Below are positions 33,250-42,174 of a stretch of 64,000 bases of DNA, piece by piece. The stretch spans positions 372,001 to 436,000 of the forward strand of contig CAWABB010000001.1 of the NCBI GenBank assembly GCA_963780165.1, read 5' to 3'. The notes under the pieces were generated by a model. It saw only the letters and a list, made by a program, of their open reading frames with translations. It searched no databases and was not told where the DNA came from. Origin of the DNA: CAWABB01 sp963780165. GTDB lineage: Bacteria; Bacteroidota; Ignavibacteria; UBA10030; UBA6906. Position 1 is the first letter of the stretch. Each line of letters begins with the position of its first letter. The position numbers were made by a program, and so were the translations under genes.

Positions 33250-35535
33250 TCATCCGGCGGCGAGGAGATCGACCGCATCGCGGAACCGCGCCCGGACATC
33301 GTCCGCGAGCGCCCGATGCTCGGACGACCGGAGGTGAGGGTCGCGTTCGACCAGAGCGAACGCGTCGTCGCGCGCTTCCTGGAGGATGGCGCCGTCGGCG
33401 ATGACGTCCGCGACGCGAAACGCCGGAAGACCGCTCTGCCGCGTGCCGAAATAGTCGCCCGGACCGCGGATTCTCAGGTCTTCCTCGGCAATCGCGAAGC
33501 CGTCCGTGGTCCCGACCATCGTGGCGAGCCGGCGGGCGGCGCGCTGCGCCTCGTCCGGATCTGTCTTCGCCCCCCTGAGGGCTTTGCCGGCCACACCCCG
33601 GCTGGTCAGAAGAATGCAGTAGGACTGCTGCGCGCCCCTCCCCACCCTGCCTCGCAGCTGGTGGAGCTGGGCGAGTCCGAACCGTTCGGCATTCTCGATC
33701 ACCATCACCGTCGCGTTCGGGACGTCGATCCCCACCTCGATCACGGTCGTCGCCACCAGGATGTCCAGCTCCCGCCGCTGGAACGCGGTCATCGTCCGAT
33801 CCTTCTCGTCGGAGGGAAGCCTCCCGTGGAGCAGGCCGACCCGGAATCCTTTGAATGCCCCGGCGCGGAGCTCCTCGAAGTGCGCGACCGCGGCCTTGAG
33901 GTCGACGGATTCCGAGTCCTCGATGAGCGGATACACAATGTAGGCCTGCCTCCCCGCCTGCACCTGCTCCCGCAGGAATCCGAAGACATCGTCCCGCTGG
34001 CGCTCGTCGCGGAGCACGGTGGTGATCGGCCTGCGCCCCCCCGGCAGCTCGTTGAGGAGCGATGCATCCAGATCCCCAAAGATCGTCAGCGAGAGCGACC
34101 GGGGGATCGGCGTCGCGGTCATAACGAGCACGTCGGGACTCTCGCCTTTCCCGCGCAGCGCAGCGCGTTGCAGGACCCCGAACCTGTGCTGTTCGTCGAT
34201 GACGACGAAGCCCAGGCGCGCGAACTCCACATCTTTTTCGAACACGGCGTGCGTGCCGACAAGGATGCTCGCGGAGCCGCGGCGGATGTCCTCGAGAACG
34301 TCGCGCCGGACGGCAGTCGAACGCGCTCCCACCAGCAGCCGGATGTTCACCGGGATGCCCCGGGCAAGCGTCGTCAGCGTGCGGTAGTGCTGCTCCGCGA
34401 GGATCTCGGTGGGCGCCATGAAGACCGCCTGATAGCCGTTGTCCACCGCGACCAGCATCGCGATGAGCGCGACGACTGTCTTCCCGCTCCCCACGTCCCC
34501 CTGCAGCAGCCTGTTCATGGGACGGGGGCTCGCCATGTCGGAGGCGATCTCCCGTATGACGCGCTTCTGGGCGGCGGTAAGCTGGAACGGCAGCCCGTCC
34601 ACCAGCGTCCGGGCCAGCCGGCTCTCAACGGCGAAGGAGATGCCGTGGAGATCTTCCCTCACCCACCTGCGCTTCAGCGCCAGGAGCATCTGGAAGCGGA
34701 AGAATTCGTCGTACTTCAACCGGCGCAGCGCGGGGCCGACGTCGCCCAACGACTGCGGAAAGTGCACCAGCCGGAGCGCGTCGGACAGCGGGATGAGATT
34801 GCGGCGGGCCTTCAGATCGGGCGGAAGAGGATCGACGACCGCGTCGAGATGCTCCGTGACCACCTCGTGCAACACCCGGCGGAACCCTGCGCTGTCAAGC
34901 CCGACACGGGCCAGCTCCTGCGAGGACGGGTACACCGGAACGATCGTGCCGGTCGTCAGACGCTTTCCCCAGTCGACGCCGGGATCCGGGTCATCCGGCG
35001 TGGCAGCCCGGGGCGAGATCCGGTCCACCGCGGGGTGAACGAGCTGCAGGGTGCCCCGGTACATCGCGGGCTGTCCGGAGACCGCAAGGGTCTCCCCCAC
35101 GTGAAACGCGTGCCGCCAGTACTGCACCCCTCTGAACCAGACGCACTGGAGCGAGCCGGTCTCATCGGCGAGCACGAGAATGAACCGGGACGCCCGTCCG
35201 GGACCGATCACCCGGAACGAGCGGACTCGCCCCACGATGGTGTCAGCGCGGCGCACATCCACCCCAGCATCGACGCCCTCGCCCTCATGTGACCCCGGCC
35301 CGCCCGTCGGCCCTTCAGCCAGGCCGGGAAGAGGAATGGACATGGAGGACCGGACCTGGGCGACCGTCTTGACGGACGTTCGATCGAGGTACGCCCGGGG
35401 GACGTAGAGGAAGAGATCAAGGAGGGTGTCGATGCCGGCCTCCGCGAGCGCCGAGGCCCGGCGGGGGCCGATGCCCTTGACAAACTGAACCGGCTGCCGG
35501 GCGCCTGAGGAGGAGCCCCGTGAGAATTGGGTCAT
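33250..35535 (-). CDS. recG: ATP-dependent DNA helicase RecG
   Basis: A 761-residue superfamily 2 helicase that remodels stalled forks and branched DNA. An N-terminal HhH-like/wedge region has VKGIGPRRASALAEAGIDTL, then an OB domain. Helicase motifs follow: I LLQGDVGSGKTVVAL, Ia MAPTEILAEQHY, II VIDEQHRFGVLQR, III VMTATPIPRS, and VI QLHQLRGRVGRG. It is longer than the ~690 usual because of acidic/Gly-rich inserts around residues 78-100 (EGPTGGPGSHEGEG) and near 185-195. The ATG at 35535 lacks a Shine-Dalgarno sequence and lies 9 nt after a good -10 box, so the mRNA may be nearly leaderless. Confidence 0.95.
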   Translation of the reverse strand: MTQFSRGSSSGARQPVQFVKGIGPRRASALAEAGIDTLLDLFLYVPRAYLDRTSVKTVAQVRSSMSIPLPGLAEGPTGGPGSHEGEGVDAGVDVRRADTIVGRVRSFRVIGPGRASRFILVLADETGSLQCVWFRGVQYWRHAFHVGETLAVSGQPAMYRGTLQLVHPAVDRISPRAATPDDPDPGVDWGKRLTTGTIVPVYPSSQELARVGLDSAGFRRVLHEVVTEHLDAVVDPLPPDLKARRNLIPLSDALRLVHFPQSLGDVGPALRRLKYDEFFRFQMLLALKRRWVREDLHGISFAVESRLARTLVDGLPFQLTAAQKRVIREIASDMASPRPMNRLLQGDVGSGKTVVALIAMLVAVDNGYQAVFMAPTEILAEQHYRTLTTLARGIPVNIRLLVGARSTAVRRDVLEDIRRGSASILVGTHAVFEKDVEFARLGFVVIDEQHRFGVLQRAALRGKGESPDVLVMTATPIPRSLSLTIFGDLDASLLNELPGGRRPITTVLRDERQRDDVFGFLREQVQAGRQAYIVYPLIEDSESVDLKAAVAHFEELRAGAFKGFRVGLLHGRLPSDEKDRTMTAFQRRELDILVATTVIEVGIDVPNATVMVIENAERFGLAQLHQLRGRVGRGAQQSYCILLTSRGVAGKALRGAKTDPDEAQRAARRLATMVGTTDGFAIAEEDLRIRGPGDYFGTRQSGLPAFRVADVIADGAILQEARDDAFALVERDPHLRSSEHRALADDVRARFRDAVDLLAAG

Positions 35536-35544
35536 GACACGCTG

Positions 35545-35573
35545 AAGATACGGCTGGCAGTTCCGACTATCAA
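35545..35573 (-). promoter_or_regulatory. predicted promoter of recG
   Basis: Reading leftward: -35 TTGATA (35568-35573, 5 of 6), 17-bp spacer, -10 TATCTT (35545-35550). It lies in the 49-nt gap between the APC permease stop and the recG ATG, only 9 nt from that ATG. Confidence 0.6.
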
Positions 35574-35584
35574 GCGTCGTTCGT

Positions 35585-37030
35585 TCATGACGCTCCATTC
35601 CGGGCGGCCGACCGCAGCTGCCGGCGCCAGTACAGATAGAACGGTATGCCCGCGACGACGAGCAAGAACCCCACCGTCGAGTCGGCCGGGTTTGTGAGGA
35701 TCGTATTCACCATGAACCATGTCGCCACCGCGACGAACGCGAGGGGCACGAAGGGGTATCCGGGCACGCGATATCTCGTGCTCGCACCGGGCCGCTTCTT
35801 CCGGAGGATGAAGATCGCCGTTGCGCCGAGCGCATAGAATATCCAGCTCGCGAAGACGACGTATGTAAAGAGTTGATCGTACGTCCCGCTGAGCGTCAGG
35901 ATCGCGGCCCAGGCCGCCTGGGCAACAAGCGCGGCGGCCGGCGTCCTGTAGCGCGGATGAACCTTTGAAAGTCCCCTGAAGAACAGCCGGTCGTGCGACA
36001 TAGCATACGTCACGCGCGCAGTCGTCATGCATGTCGCCGCGACCGTGCCGAATGAGGAGACAATGACAGCGAGCGAAATAAGCGGGCCCCCGTACCCGGG
36101 GAATACCCGGTCCATCATGTCGGCTGCGACCAGCTTCGATGCGGCGACCTCACCGATCGGAAGAACGTAAAGGTAGGCCAGATTCGTGATGCTATAGATG
36201 AAAATGACAGCGACCGTCCCGAACACGAGCGCGCGCGGCACCGTACGCTCCGGCCTCCGGACTTCCCCTGCCATGAACGTCAGGCTGTTCCATCCATCGT
36301 ATGCCCAGAGCGTCGCGACCATGGCGATGCCGACAGCCGGCAGGAGATCACGGGCAGTCGGCGACCCCCAGAGCGGAAAGAAATGGTCCACGCTGCCGTG
36401 GCCGAGCGTGAACCCCAGCAGCACGATCGAGCCGATCGCCAGGACCTTCATCGTGGTGAACGCATTCTGCAGCATGTTCCCGAACCTGACCCCGAAATAG
36501 TTCACGACGGTGACGATCGCGATGGCGAGGACAGCGACGAGCTTGACCCCGATTCCTGACAACGGCGCGATGTTGCCGAACAGAGGCAGGGTCCACGCTT
36601 CCAGCTCGGGCGAGAGGTGCGGCAGGGGTATAAAATACTCGACATACCTGGCAACCCCGACGGCGATCGCCGCCATCGAGCCGGTCTGGTACACGATGAA
36701 GGTTGTCCATCCGAACAGGAAGGCGAGGAGATCCCCGTAGAGAACGCGGAAAAAGACGTATTGCCCTCCGGCATCCGTGATTTCGGAGGCGATCTCGGCG
36801 TTCGTCAGGGCGCCGGCAAGCGTCAGGAGACCTGTGGCCATCCAGACGAATATCATCACGCCGGGCACCTCCACGGCCGCCGCGACATTCTGAGGGGTGA
36901 GGAAGATGCCGGAGCCCACGATCGAGCCGATCACCACGGCGATGGCGGAGCCAAGGCCGAGCCGCCGGTCCAACTGGGGTTCAGAATCCGATGGTGCAGC
37001 GGGAGGGGGAACCGATGTGCGCTGGGTCAT
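35585..37030 (-). CDS. APC superfamily amino acid permease (LAT/serine-threonine exchanger-like)
   Basis: A 481-residue inner-membrane transporter with twelve predicted helices. The start of the fold is LGLGSAIAVVIGSIVGSGIFLTP, the unwound TM1 GSIVGSGIF being diagnostic of APC carriers. ITDAGGQYVFFRVLYGDLLAFLFGW, TLWAYDGWNSLTFMAGEVRRPERTVPRAL and the loop MSHDRLFFRGLSKVHPRYRTP are typical of L-type and Ser/Thr-exchanger permeases. The substrate is presumably an amino acid; it cannot be set more precisely. The ATG at 37030 has no ribosome site and lies 8 nt after a predicted -10 box (leaderless candidate). It diverges from the DedA gene. Confidence 0.88.
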   Translation of the reverse strand: MTQRTSVPPPAAPSDSEPQLDRRLGLGSAIAVVIGSIVGSGIFLTPQNVAAAVEVPGVMIFVWMATGLLTLAGALTNAEIASEITDAGGQYVFFRVLYGDLLAFLFGWTTFIVYQTGSMAAIAVGVARYVEYFIPLPHLSPELEAWTLPLFGNIAPLSGIGVKLVAVLAIAIVTVVNYFGVRFGNMLQNAFTTMKVLAIGSIVLLGFTLGHGSVDHFFPLWGSPTARDLLPAVGIAMVATLWAYDGWNSLTFMAGEVRRPERTVPRALVFGTVAVIFIYSITNLAYLYVLPIGEVAASKLVAADMMDRVFPGYGGPLISLAVIVSSFGTVAATCMTTARVTYAMSHDRLFFRGLSKVHPRYRTPAAALVAQAAWAAILTLSGTYDQLFTYVVFASWIFYALGATAIFILRKKRPGASTRYRVPGYPFVPLAFVAVATWFMVNTILTNPADSTVGFLLVVAGIPFYLYWRRQLRSAARNGAS

Positions 37031-37038
37031 TGCGGGAA

Positions 37039-37067
37039 ATGATATCACACGGATGGGCGACAATCAA
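37039..37067 (-). promoter_or_regulatory. predicted promoter of the APC permease gene
   Basis: Reading leftward: -35 TTGATT (37062-37067), 17-bp spacer, -10 TATCAT (37039-37044, 5 of 6). The permease ATG begins 8 nt after the -10, about where transcription should start. Confidence 0.6.
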
Positions 37068-37086
37068 GCCCGGCTCTAACTTTCTG

Positions 37087-37115
37087 TTGTCTCTTTCGGG
37101 GTATCCTTGTATCTT
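37087..37115 (+). promoter_or_regulatory. predicted promoter of the DedA gene
   Basis: -35 TTGTCT (37087-37092), 17-bp spacer, -10 TATCTT (37110-37115). It is divergent from the APC permease promoter with 19 nt between the -35 boxes. Confidence 0.5.
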
Positions 37116-37185
37116 CATCATAGACTGCTGCCCATCACGGGGCGACACACCACAGGAGGCTGTTCTGGAATTCGGCACGCTGCTC

Positions 37186-37830
37186 ATGCAACTCCCCACC
37201 CTCGAGGAGATCATTCGCTGGGGGGGATATGTCGGCCTCTTCCTCATCATCTTTTCCGAAACCGGACTCCTGGTCGGGTTTTTCCTCCCCGGAGACTCCC
37301 TCCTCGTGACAGCCGGTCTGTTTGCAGCGCGCGGCGAGCTTGACATCCTTCTCCTGAATGTTATCCTCCTCGCGGCTGCAGTCACTGGCAACGCCACCGG
37401 CTATTTGATCGGCTCGAAAGCGGGGCACGCCCTCTACAACCGTCCCCAGTCCCGGTTCTTCCGCCGCGACCATCTGATCAAGACAAAGGAATTCTACGAG
37501 AAATACGGGGCCATCACCATTGTCCTCGCCCAGTTTATGCCGTTCGCCAGGACGTTTGCCCCTGTCGTCGCCGGAATCGCAGAGATGCCCTACCGCCGGT
37601 TCGCAATGTTCAATGTGATCGGCGCGATCGCATGGGTTCCCGGCATGACCCTGACCGGCTATTTTCTCGGAAAAGCCATCCCCGGAATCGAGAGCAAGAT
37701 CGAGTGGGTGATCGCGATCGTCATATTCATCTCGATCACGCCGCTCATCTACAAGTACCTCAAGCACAAGCACGAGCAGCGGAAGGCCGCAGTCAAGAGG
37801 GACGCCGTGGGCCCCACCCGGGAATCCTGA
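37186..37830 (+). CDS. DedA family membrane protein
   Basis: A 214-residue polytopic membrane protein of the DedA/SNARE-associated (VTT) family, members of which are involved in lipid translocation and envelope stress. Hallmarks are FSETGLLVGFFLPGDSLLVTAG, NATGYLIGSKAGHALYNRP, FFRRDHLIKTKEFYEKYGAI, QFMPFARTFAPVVAGIAEMPYRRF and GAIAWVPGMTLTGYFLG. The ATG at 37186 has no ribosome site, whereas a perfect AGGAGG (37154-37159) sits 5 nt before an in-frame CTG at 37165. The real start may be that CTG (seven residues longer). Confidence 0.9.
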   Translation: MQLPTLEEIIRWGGYVGLFLIIFSETGLLVGFFLPGDSLLVTAGLFAARGELDILLLNVILLAAAVTGNATGYLIGSKAGHALYNRPQSRFFRRDHLIKTKEFYEKYGAITIVLAQFMPFARTFAPVVAGIAEMPYRRFAMFNVIGAIAWVPGMTLTGYFLGKAIPGIESKIEWVIAIVIFISITPLIYKYLKHKHEQRKAAVKRDAVGPTRES

Positions 37831-37916
37831 GTGCGTGGTCGCCGCCCGCGCCAACATGCCGGACTCCGCCAGTCTGAAGCCTGATCTGGCGTACGCAGAG
37901 CATCCATCGAGGACGT

Positions 37917-39590
37917 ATGACGAAACCCAGAGAAGCCTGGGGCACGCGTGTCGGCCTGGTGCTCGCCATGGCCGGCAACGCGGTTGGCCTCGGCAACTTC
38001 CTCCGCTTCCCGGTCCAGGCGATCAACAACGGGGGCGGGGCTTTCATCATCCCCTATCTCGTCTCGTTTCTCGTGATGGGAATCCCCCTCCTCTGGGTCG
38101 AATGGGGAATGGGCCGTTTTGGCGGTTCACGGGGATACCACGCCCCGCCATTCATGTTCGAGGCGCTCGCCCCCCGGATGAAGTTCTGGAAGTACTTCGG
38201 GGTGTTCGGGATCTGGACGAACCTCGCGATGGCGGCATACTACTGCTACATCGAATCCTGGACGATGTCGTACGTGATGCACTCCCTTGCCAGGACGTTT
38301 GACGGCATGTCCCAGCTGCAGGTCGCGGAGTTCTTCACGAACTACATCGACATCTCGACCACGACGACGGGGATCCCGTTCGAGGCGCCGATCTTCTACG
38401 TCCTCTGCCTCCTGCTGAACACCTGGATCCTCTCCCGAGGACTCGAGGGGGGCGTTGAAAAGACCGCGCGGATCGGAATGCCCCTCTTGATCCTCTTCGG
38501 GATTTTCCTTGCGATCCGCGGCCTCACGCTCGGGACATCCGGTGCATCAGCCGCGCACCCGGATGCGAACGCCTGGGCAGGGATAGAGTTCCTCTGGACG
38601 CCTCAATTCGGCTCCCTGGCCGATCCGAAGGTCTGGCTGGCGGCGGCCGGGCAGATATTTTTCACCCTCTCCCTGGGGATGGGGACGATTCACTGCTACG
38701 CGTCGTACGTCAAGTCGCGGGATGACGTCGCTCTGAACGCCATGAGTGCGGGGTGGATGAACGAGTTCGTCGAGGTGGTACTCGGCAGCTCGATTGTCAT
38801 CCCCATCGCGGCCGGGTATCTGGGCCTCGAATGGGTGAAGCAGAACGCCGGCTTCGGCATGGGATTTCAGACGATGCCGTACCTGTTCGAGAACTGGGGG
38901 CCGGTGCTCGCGGCGATCGCCGGCGTCTTCTGGTTTGGGCTGCTGTTCTTCGCGGGGATCACGTCATCGCTCGCAATGGGGACGCCATGGATGGGGTTCA
39001 TGGAGGATGAATTCCAGTGGTCGCGAGGGCGTTCGGCCTGGTCGTTTGGCGGGATTGTCCTTCTGCTGGGCCTCCCCACCGTGTTCTTCTACCAGTACGG
39101 GGTGTTCAACGAATACGACTACTGGGCCGGCACCGTTGCCCTCGTCCTGTTCGCCCTGGCGGAGTCTATCGTGTTCGCCTGGATCTACGGCATTGACCGC
39201 GGATGGGAGGAAATCACCCGGGGGGCCGACATGAAGGTCCCCCTCATCTACAGGTTCGTCATCAAGTACGTGACACCGGTTTTCCTTCTCTTCGTCTTCG
39301 TTGGGTCTGTCTTCTCACCGAGGGGCGGGGACTGGAATGGAGCGCTTGCCAGCCTGTTCTCAGGCAGCGGCTGGAGCCTGGACGACGGCTCACTGACGCG
39401 GATGTTTTTGAATTCCGGCCTCCTTGACCGTCTTGCGGCCACCACTGACCCGGCAGAAATCGCCGCGCTGGAGACGCAGCTGTGGTACATCTACGGGTCG
39501 AGGCTACTGCTCACGCTAGCCTTTCTCGCATTATGCGCGCTGGTCTACTACGCGAGCAAGAAACGCGCCGAAAGGGGGGCCGCGATTTGA
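37917..39590 (+). CDS. NSS family sodium-dependent amino acid transporter (MetP-like)
   Basis: A 557-residue sodium-coupled symporter of the neurotransmitter:sodium symporter fold (LeuT-like). The N-terminus WGTRVGLVLAMAGNAVGLGNFLRFP holds the unwound TM1 and sodium sites. Later marks are NNGGGAFIIPYLVSFLVMGIPLLWVEW and GQIFFTLSLGMGTIHCYASYVK (TM6/7 sites). The substrate is probably a neutral amino acid. It is followed, with a 3-nt overlap, by a 43-residue MetS-type small subunit, as for the methionine/alanine importer MetPS of Corynebacterium, which favours a Met/Ala-type role. GAGGA precedes the ATG. Confidence 0.9.
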   Translation: MTKPREAWGTRVGLVLAMAGNAVGLGNFLRFPVQAINNGGGAFIIPYLVSFLVMGIPLLWVEWGMGRFGGSRGYHAPPFMFEALAPRMKFWKYFGVFGIWTNLAMAAYYCYIESWTMSYVMHSLARTFDGMSQLQVAEFFTNYIDISTTTTGIPFEAPIFYVLCLLLNTWILSRGLEGGVEKTARIGMPLLILFGIFLAIRGLTLGTSGASAAHPDANAWAGIEFLWTPQFGSLADPKVWLAAAGQIFFTLSLGMGTIHCYASYVKSRDDVALNAMSAGWMNEFVEVVLGSSIVIPIAAGYLGLEWVKQNAGFGMGFQTMPYLFENWGPVLAAIAGVFWFGLLFFAGITSSLAMGTPWMGFMEDEFQWSRGRSAWSFGGIVLLLGLPTVFFYQYGVFNEYDYWAGTVALVLFALAESIVFAWIYGIDRGWEEITRGADMKVPLIYRFVIKYVTPVFLLFVFVGSVFSPRGGDWNGALASLFSGSGWSLDDGSLTRMFLNSGLLDRLAATTDPAEIAALETQLWYIYGSRLLLTLAFLALCALVYYASKKRAERGAAI

Positions 39591-39718
39591 ACCTGTCCGC
39601 TATTCTGATGATGGTCACCACATTCGCGGTCGTGACCGCCATCGCCGTCTACTTCTTCTGGAGAGTAATCCGGACTTCCCCTAAACGGGGGCAAACGGAG
39701 CCAAAACCAGACATCTGA
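39587..39718 (+). CDS. MetS-type small subunit of the NSS transporter
   Basis: A 43-residue single-helix protein: LNLSAILMMVTTFAVVTAIA then VYFFWRVIRTSPKRGQ and a polar tail. The short N-terminus with SAIxMM, one transmembrane helix and a basic end fit the methionine/alanine importer small-subunit family (MetS). In Corynebacterium this peptide is needed for MetP function. The start is a TTG at 39587 that overlaps the transporter's TGA stop, with GGGGGG just upstream. That explains why ordinary gene calling would miss it. It is translated by coupling to the transporter. Confidence 0.75.
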   Translation: MNLSAILMMVTTFAVVTAIAVYFFWRVIRTSPKRGQTEPKPDI

Positions 39719-39731
39719 TATACGATGTCTG
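39708..39731 (+). terminator. hairpin spanning the small-subunit stop codon
   Basis: CAGACATC (39708-39715) and GATGTCTG (39724-39731) form a perfect 8-bp stem with an 8-nt loop; the stop codon lies at the stem-loop border. There is no T-run after it. It may stabilise the transporter mRNA end or act as a weak terminator before the pyrophosphatase gene. The remaining 188 nt before the next ATG hold a TATATT at 39791-39796 without a good -35. Confidence 0.4.
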
Positions 39732-39919
39732 ATACGCGTTATCGGCGCCCGGCGGCGCCCTCCAGGCGGGCAAGTTTCAAGATGCTTTAGTATATTCCGC
39801 AATCTCCTCCGCACGCGGACGGGCACTCCCCTGCCCTGCTACCTGCTCACGCTGTATCTCATACGGCTCTACCATCTCCTTCACCACCATTCACAATACA
39901 TAAGGAGTAGCCAGCAGCT

Positions 39920-42088
39920 ATGGAGCTGACACTCATTCTGTCGATCAGCGTCCTGGGCTTGCTCTTCGCTGCCTATTTGATCCGGGACGTGTTGCGGCGT
40001 GACACGGGAACCGCGAAGATGCGGGAGATCTCGGACGCAATCAAGGCGGGCGCCGAGGCATTCCTGAGCCGCCAGTACCGAACCATCGTCTATCTGTCGA
40101 TCGCGCTGGCGTGCGTGATCTACATTCTCTACGCGTTCGTCCGGGCGCAGAATGCGCACGACCCGGCCGGGCCTGCAGCTCTTGCCCTGTGGACCACATT
40201 GTCCTTCGTCTTTGGAGCCGCCTGCTCGGTGGCTGCGGGATACATGGGCATGTGGGTTGCGATCCGCGCGAATATCCGGACGGCCGCGGGCGCGGTGCGC
40301 GACATGAACAGCGCGCTGCAGCCTGCGCTGCGCGGAGGAGCGGTCTCTGGCTTCTTCGTGGTCGCGATGAGCCTGTTGGGAGTGGCTGGACTCTTCACGA
40401 TTGTCCAGGCCTCAGGGGTCACCAACGACGTCACGAAGATCCCCCTTCTCATTGTCGGCTACGGCTTCGGCGCCAGTTTCGTTGCACTCTTCGCCCAGCT
40501 CGGAGGCGGCATCTACACAAAGGCGGCCGACGTCGGGGCGGATCTTGTGGGAAAGGTGGAAGCCGGCATCCCGGAGGACGACCCGCGAAACCCCGCGGTG
40601 ATCGCGGATCTGGTGGGCGACAACGTCGGCGATTGCGCCGGACGCGGGGCCGACCTGTTCGAGTCGACGGCCGCCGAGAACATCGGGGCCATGATCCTTG
40701 CGGCCGGCCTGTATACCGCTAACGCGGAGGTCTTCGCGGCTCAGGGGCTGTCGCTGCTCGGCGTCATCCTCTTCCCCCTGGTCGCCCGTGCTTTCGGTAT
40801 CATCGCATCGATCGTCGGCATCCTCTCGGTGCGCGCGAAAGACGACGAGGATCCGATGCAATCGCTGAACCGGGGCTACTATGTCACGTCGGTCATCGCG
40901 ATCATCGGATTCTTCATCGCGTCGCGGTGGCTGCTCGGACCGGAATTCTACTTCAACTTCTTCCTGTGCGGGCTGATCGGCGTCGCGACCGCGTTCGCAT
41001 TCGTGCTCATCACGCAGTATTACACCGAGTACCGGTACCGCCCCGTGCAGGAGATCGCCAAAGCGGCCCAGACCGGCCCCGCGACAACCATCATCAGCGG
41101 CGTCGCCGTCGGGATGGAATCGACCGGGTTTCCGATCCTGGTGATCGCCGCAGCGATCGTGGGGGCGTACTTCCTGGGCGCAAGCTCGGGACTCGCGCAT
41201 GCGGGTCTCTTCGGCACGGCCGTGGCCACGATGGGCATGCTTGCGACCGCAGCGTACATCCTCGCCATGGACACGTTCGGGCCGATCACGGACAACGCGG
41301 GCGGCATCATCGAGATGAGCCATCAGCCCAAGGAGATACGGGACCGCACCGACCGCCTCGACTCCGTGGGGAATACGACCAAGGCCCTCACGAAGGGGTA
41401 CGCTGTCGGGTCCGCAGCGCTCGCGGCATTCCTCCTGTTCAGCGCGTACATCGACGAGGTACGGGTCTACATGCCGTCGTTCGATGGCGTGATCAACCTG
41501 AACAAGCCGGAAGTCTTTGTCGGCGCGATGTTCGGCGCAGTACTCGTGTTCATATTCTCGTCGCTGGCGATCAAGGCGGTCGGAAAGGCCGCCTACGCGA
41601 TCATCAATAACGTCCGGGAGCAGTTCAAGAACAACCCCGGGATCATGGCGGGGACGGCAAAACCAGACTACGGCCAATGCGTGGACATCGCAACTCGCTC
41701 GGCGCTGCGCGAGATGGTCGCGCCGGGACTTTTGCCCGTGGTGGTCCCTGTCGCGGTGGGGCTGGTGTTCAAATGGATCTACAATGCCGCCGGGCAACCG
41801 AGCTTCGCGGCAAGCGGTCCGGAAGTCGTCGGCGGGCTGCTGATGGTAGGGACGATCACCGGCATCCTGATGGCGCTCTTCCTGAACAACGGGGGAGGCG
41901 CGTGGGACAACGCCAAGAAGTTCATCGAGACCGGGCAGTACGGCGGGAAGGGGTCAGACCCGCACAAGGCATCGGTGGTGGGTGACACCGTCGGTGACCC
42001 GTTCAAGGACACCGCAGGTCCGTCGCTTCACGTTCTGGTGAAGTTGCTCAGCACGATCACGCTGGTGCTGGCGCCGCTCTTCATTTGA
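39920..42088 (+). CDS. hppA: membrane-bound K+-independent proton-pumping pyrophosphatase
   Basis: A 722-residue integral membrane pump that couples pyrophosphate hydrolysis to ion export. About 16 helices are expected. The catalytic motifs are GGGIYTKAADVGADLVGKVE, DDPRNPAVIADLVGDNVGD and the C-terminal GDTVGDPFKDTAGPSLHVLVKL. The K+-dependence determinant reads GNTTKALTKGYAVGSAALA, with Lys where K+-dependent enzymes have Ala and Thr three residues on, so it should be K+-independent. K+-independent members known to me pump H+. It probably salvages biosynthetic pyrophosphate energy; pyruvate phosphate dikinase is also present in the window. Confidence 0.95.
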   Translation: MELTLILSISVLGLLFAAYLIRDVLRRDTGTAKMREISDAIKAGAEAFLSRQYRTIVYLSIALACVIYILYAFVRAQNAHDPAGPAALALWTTLSFVFGAACSVAAGYMGMWVAIRANIRTAAGAVRDMNSALQPALRGGAVSGFFVVAMSLLGVAGLFTIVQASGVTNDVTKIPLLIVGYGFGASFVALFAQLGGGIYTKAADVGADLVGKVEAGIPEDDPRNPAVIADLVGDNVGDCAGRGADLFESTAAENIGAMILAAGLYTANAEVFAAQGLSLLGVILFPLVARAFGIIASIVGILSVRAKDDEDPMQSLNRGYYVTSVIAIIGFFIASRWLLGPEFYFNFFLCGLIGVATAFAFVLITQYYTEYRYRPVQEIAKAAQTGPATTIISGVAVGMESTGFPILVIAAAIVGAYFLGASSGLAHAGLFGTAVATMGMLATAAYILAMDTFGPITDNAGGIIEMSHQPKEIRDRTDRLDSVGNTTKALTKGYAVGSAALAAFLLFSAYIDEVRVYMPSFDGVINLNKPEVFVGAMFGAVLVFIFSSLAIKAVGKAAYAIINNVREQFKNNPGIMAGTAKPDYGQCVDIATRSALREMVAPGLLPVVVPVAVGLVFKWIYNAAGQPSFAASGPEVVGGLLMVGTITGILMALFLNNGGGAWDNAKKFIETGQYGGKGSDPHKASVVGDTVGDPFKDTAGPSLHVLVKLLSTITLVLAPLFI

Positions 42089-42174
42089 CGCTGGCGACGG
42101 TGCGCATCCGGGGCCGGGGGCGATGTCAGTCCGTCCCCGTTGACGGTGTGCACCGGGTGGAGTCCGGAAACAAC

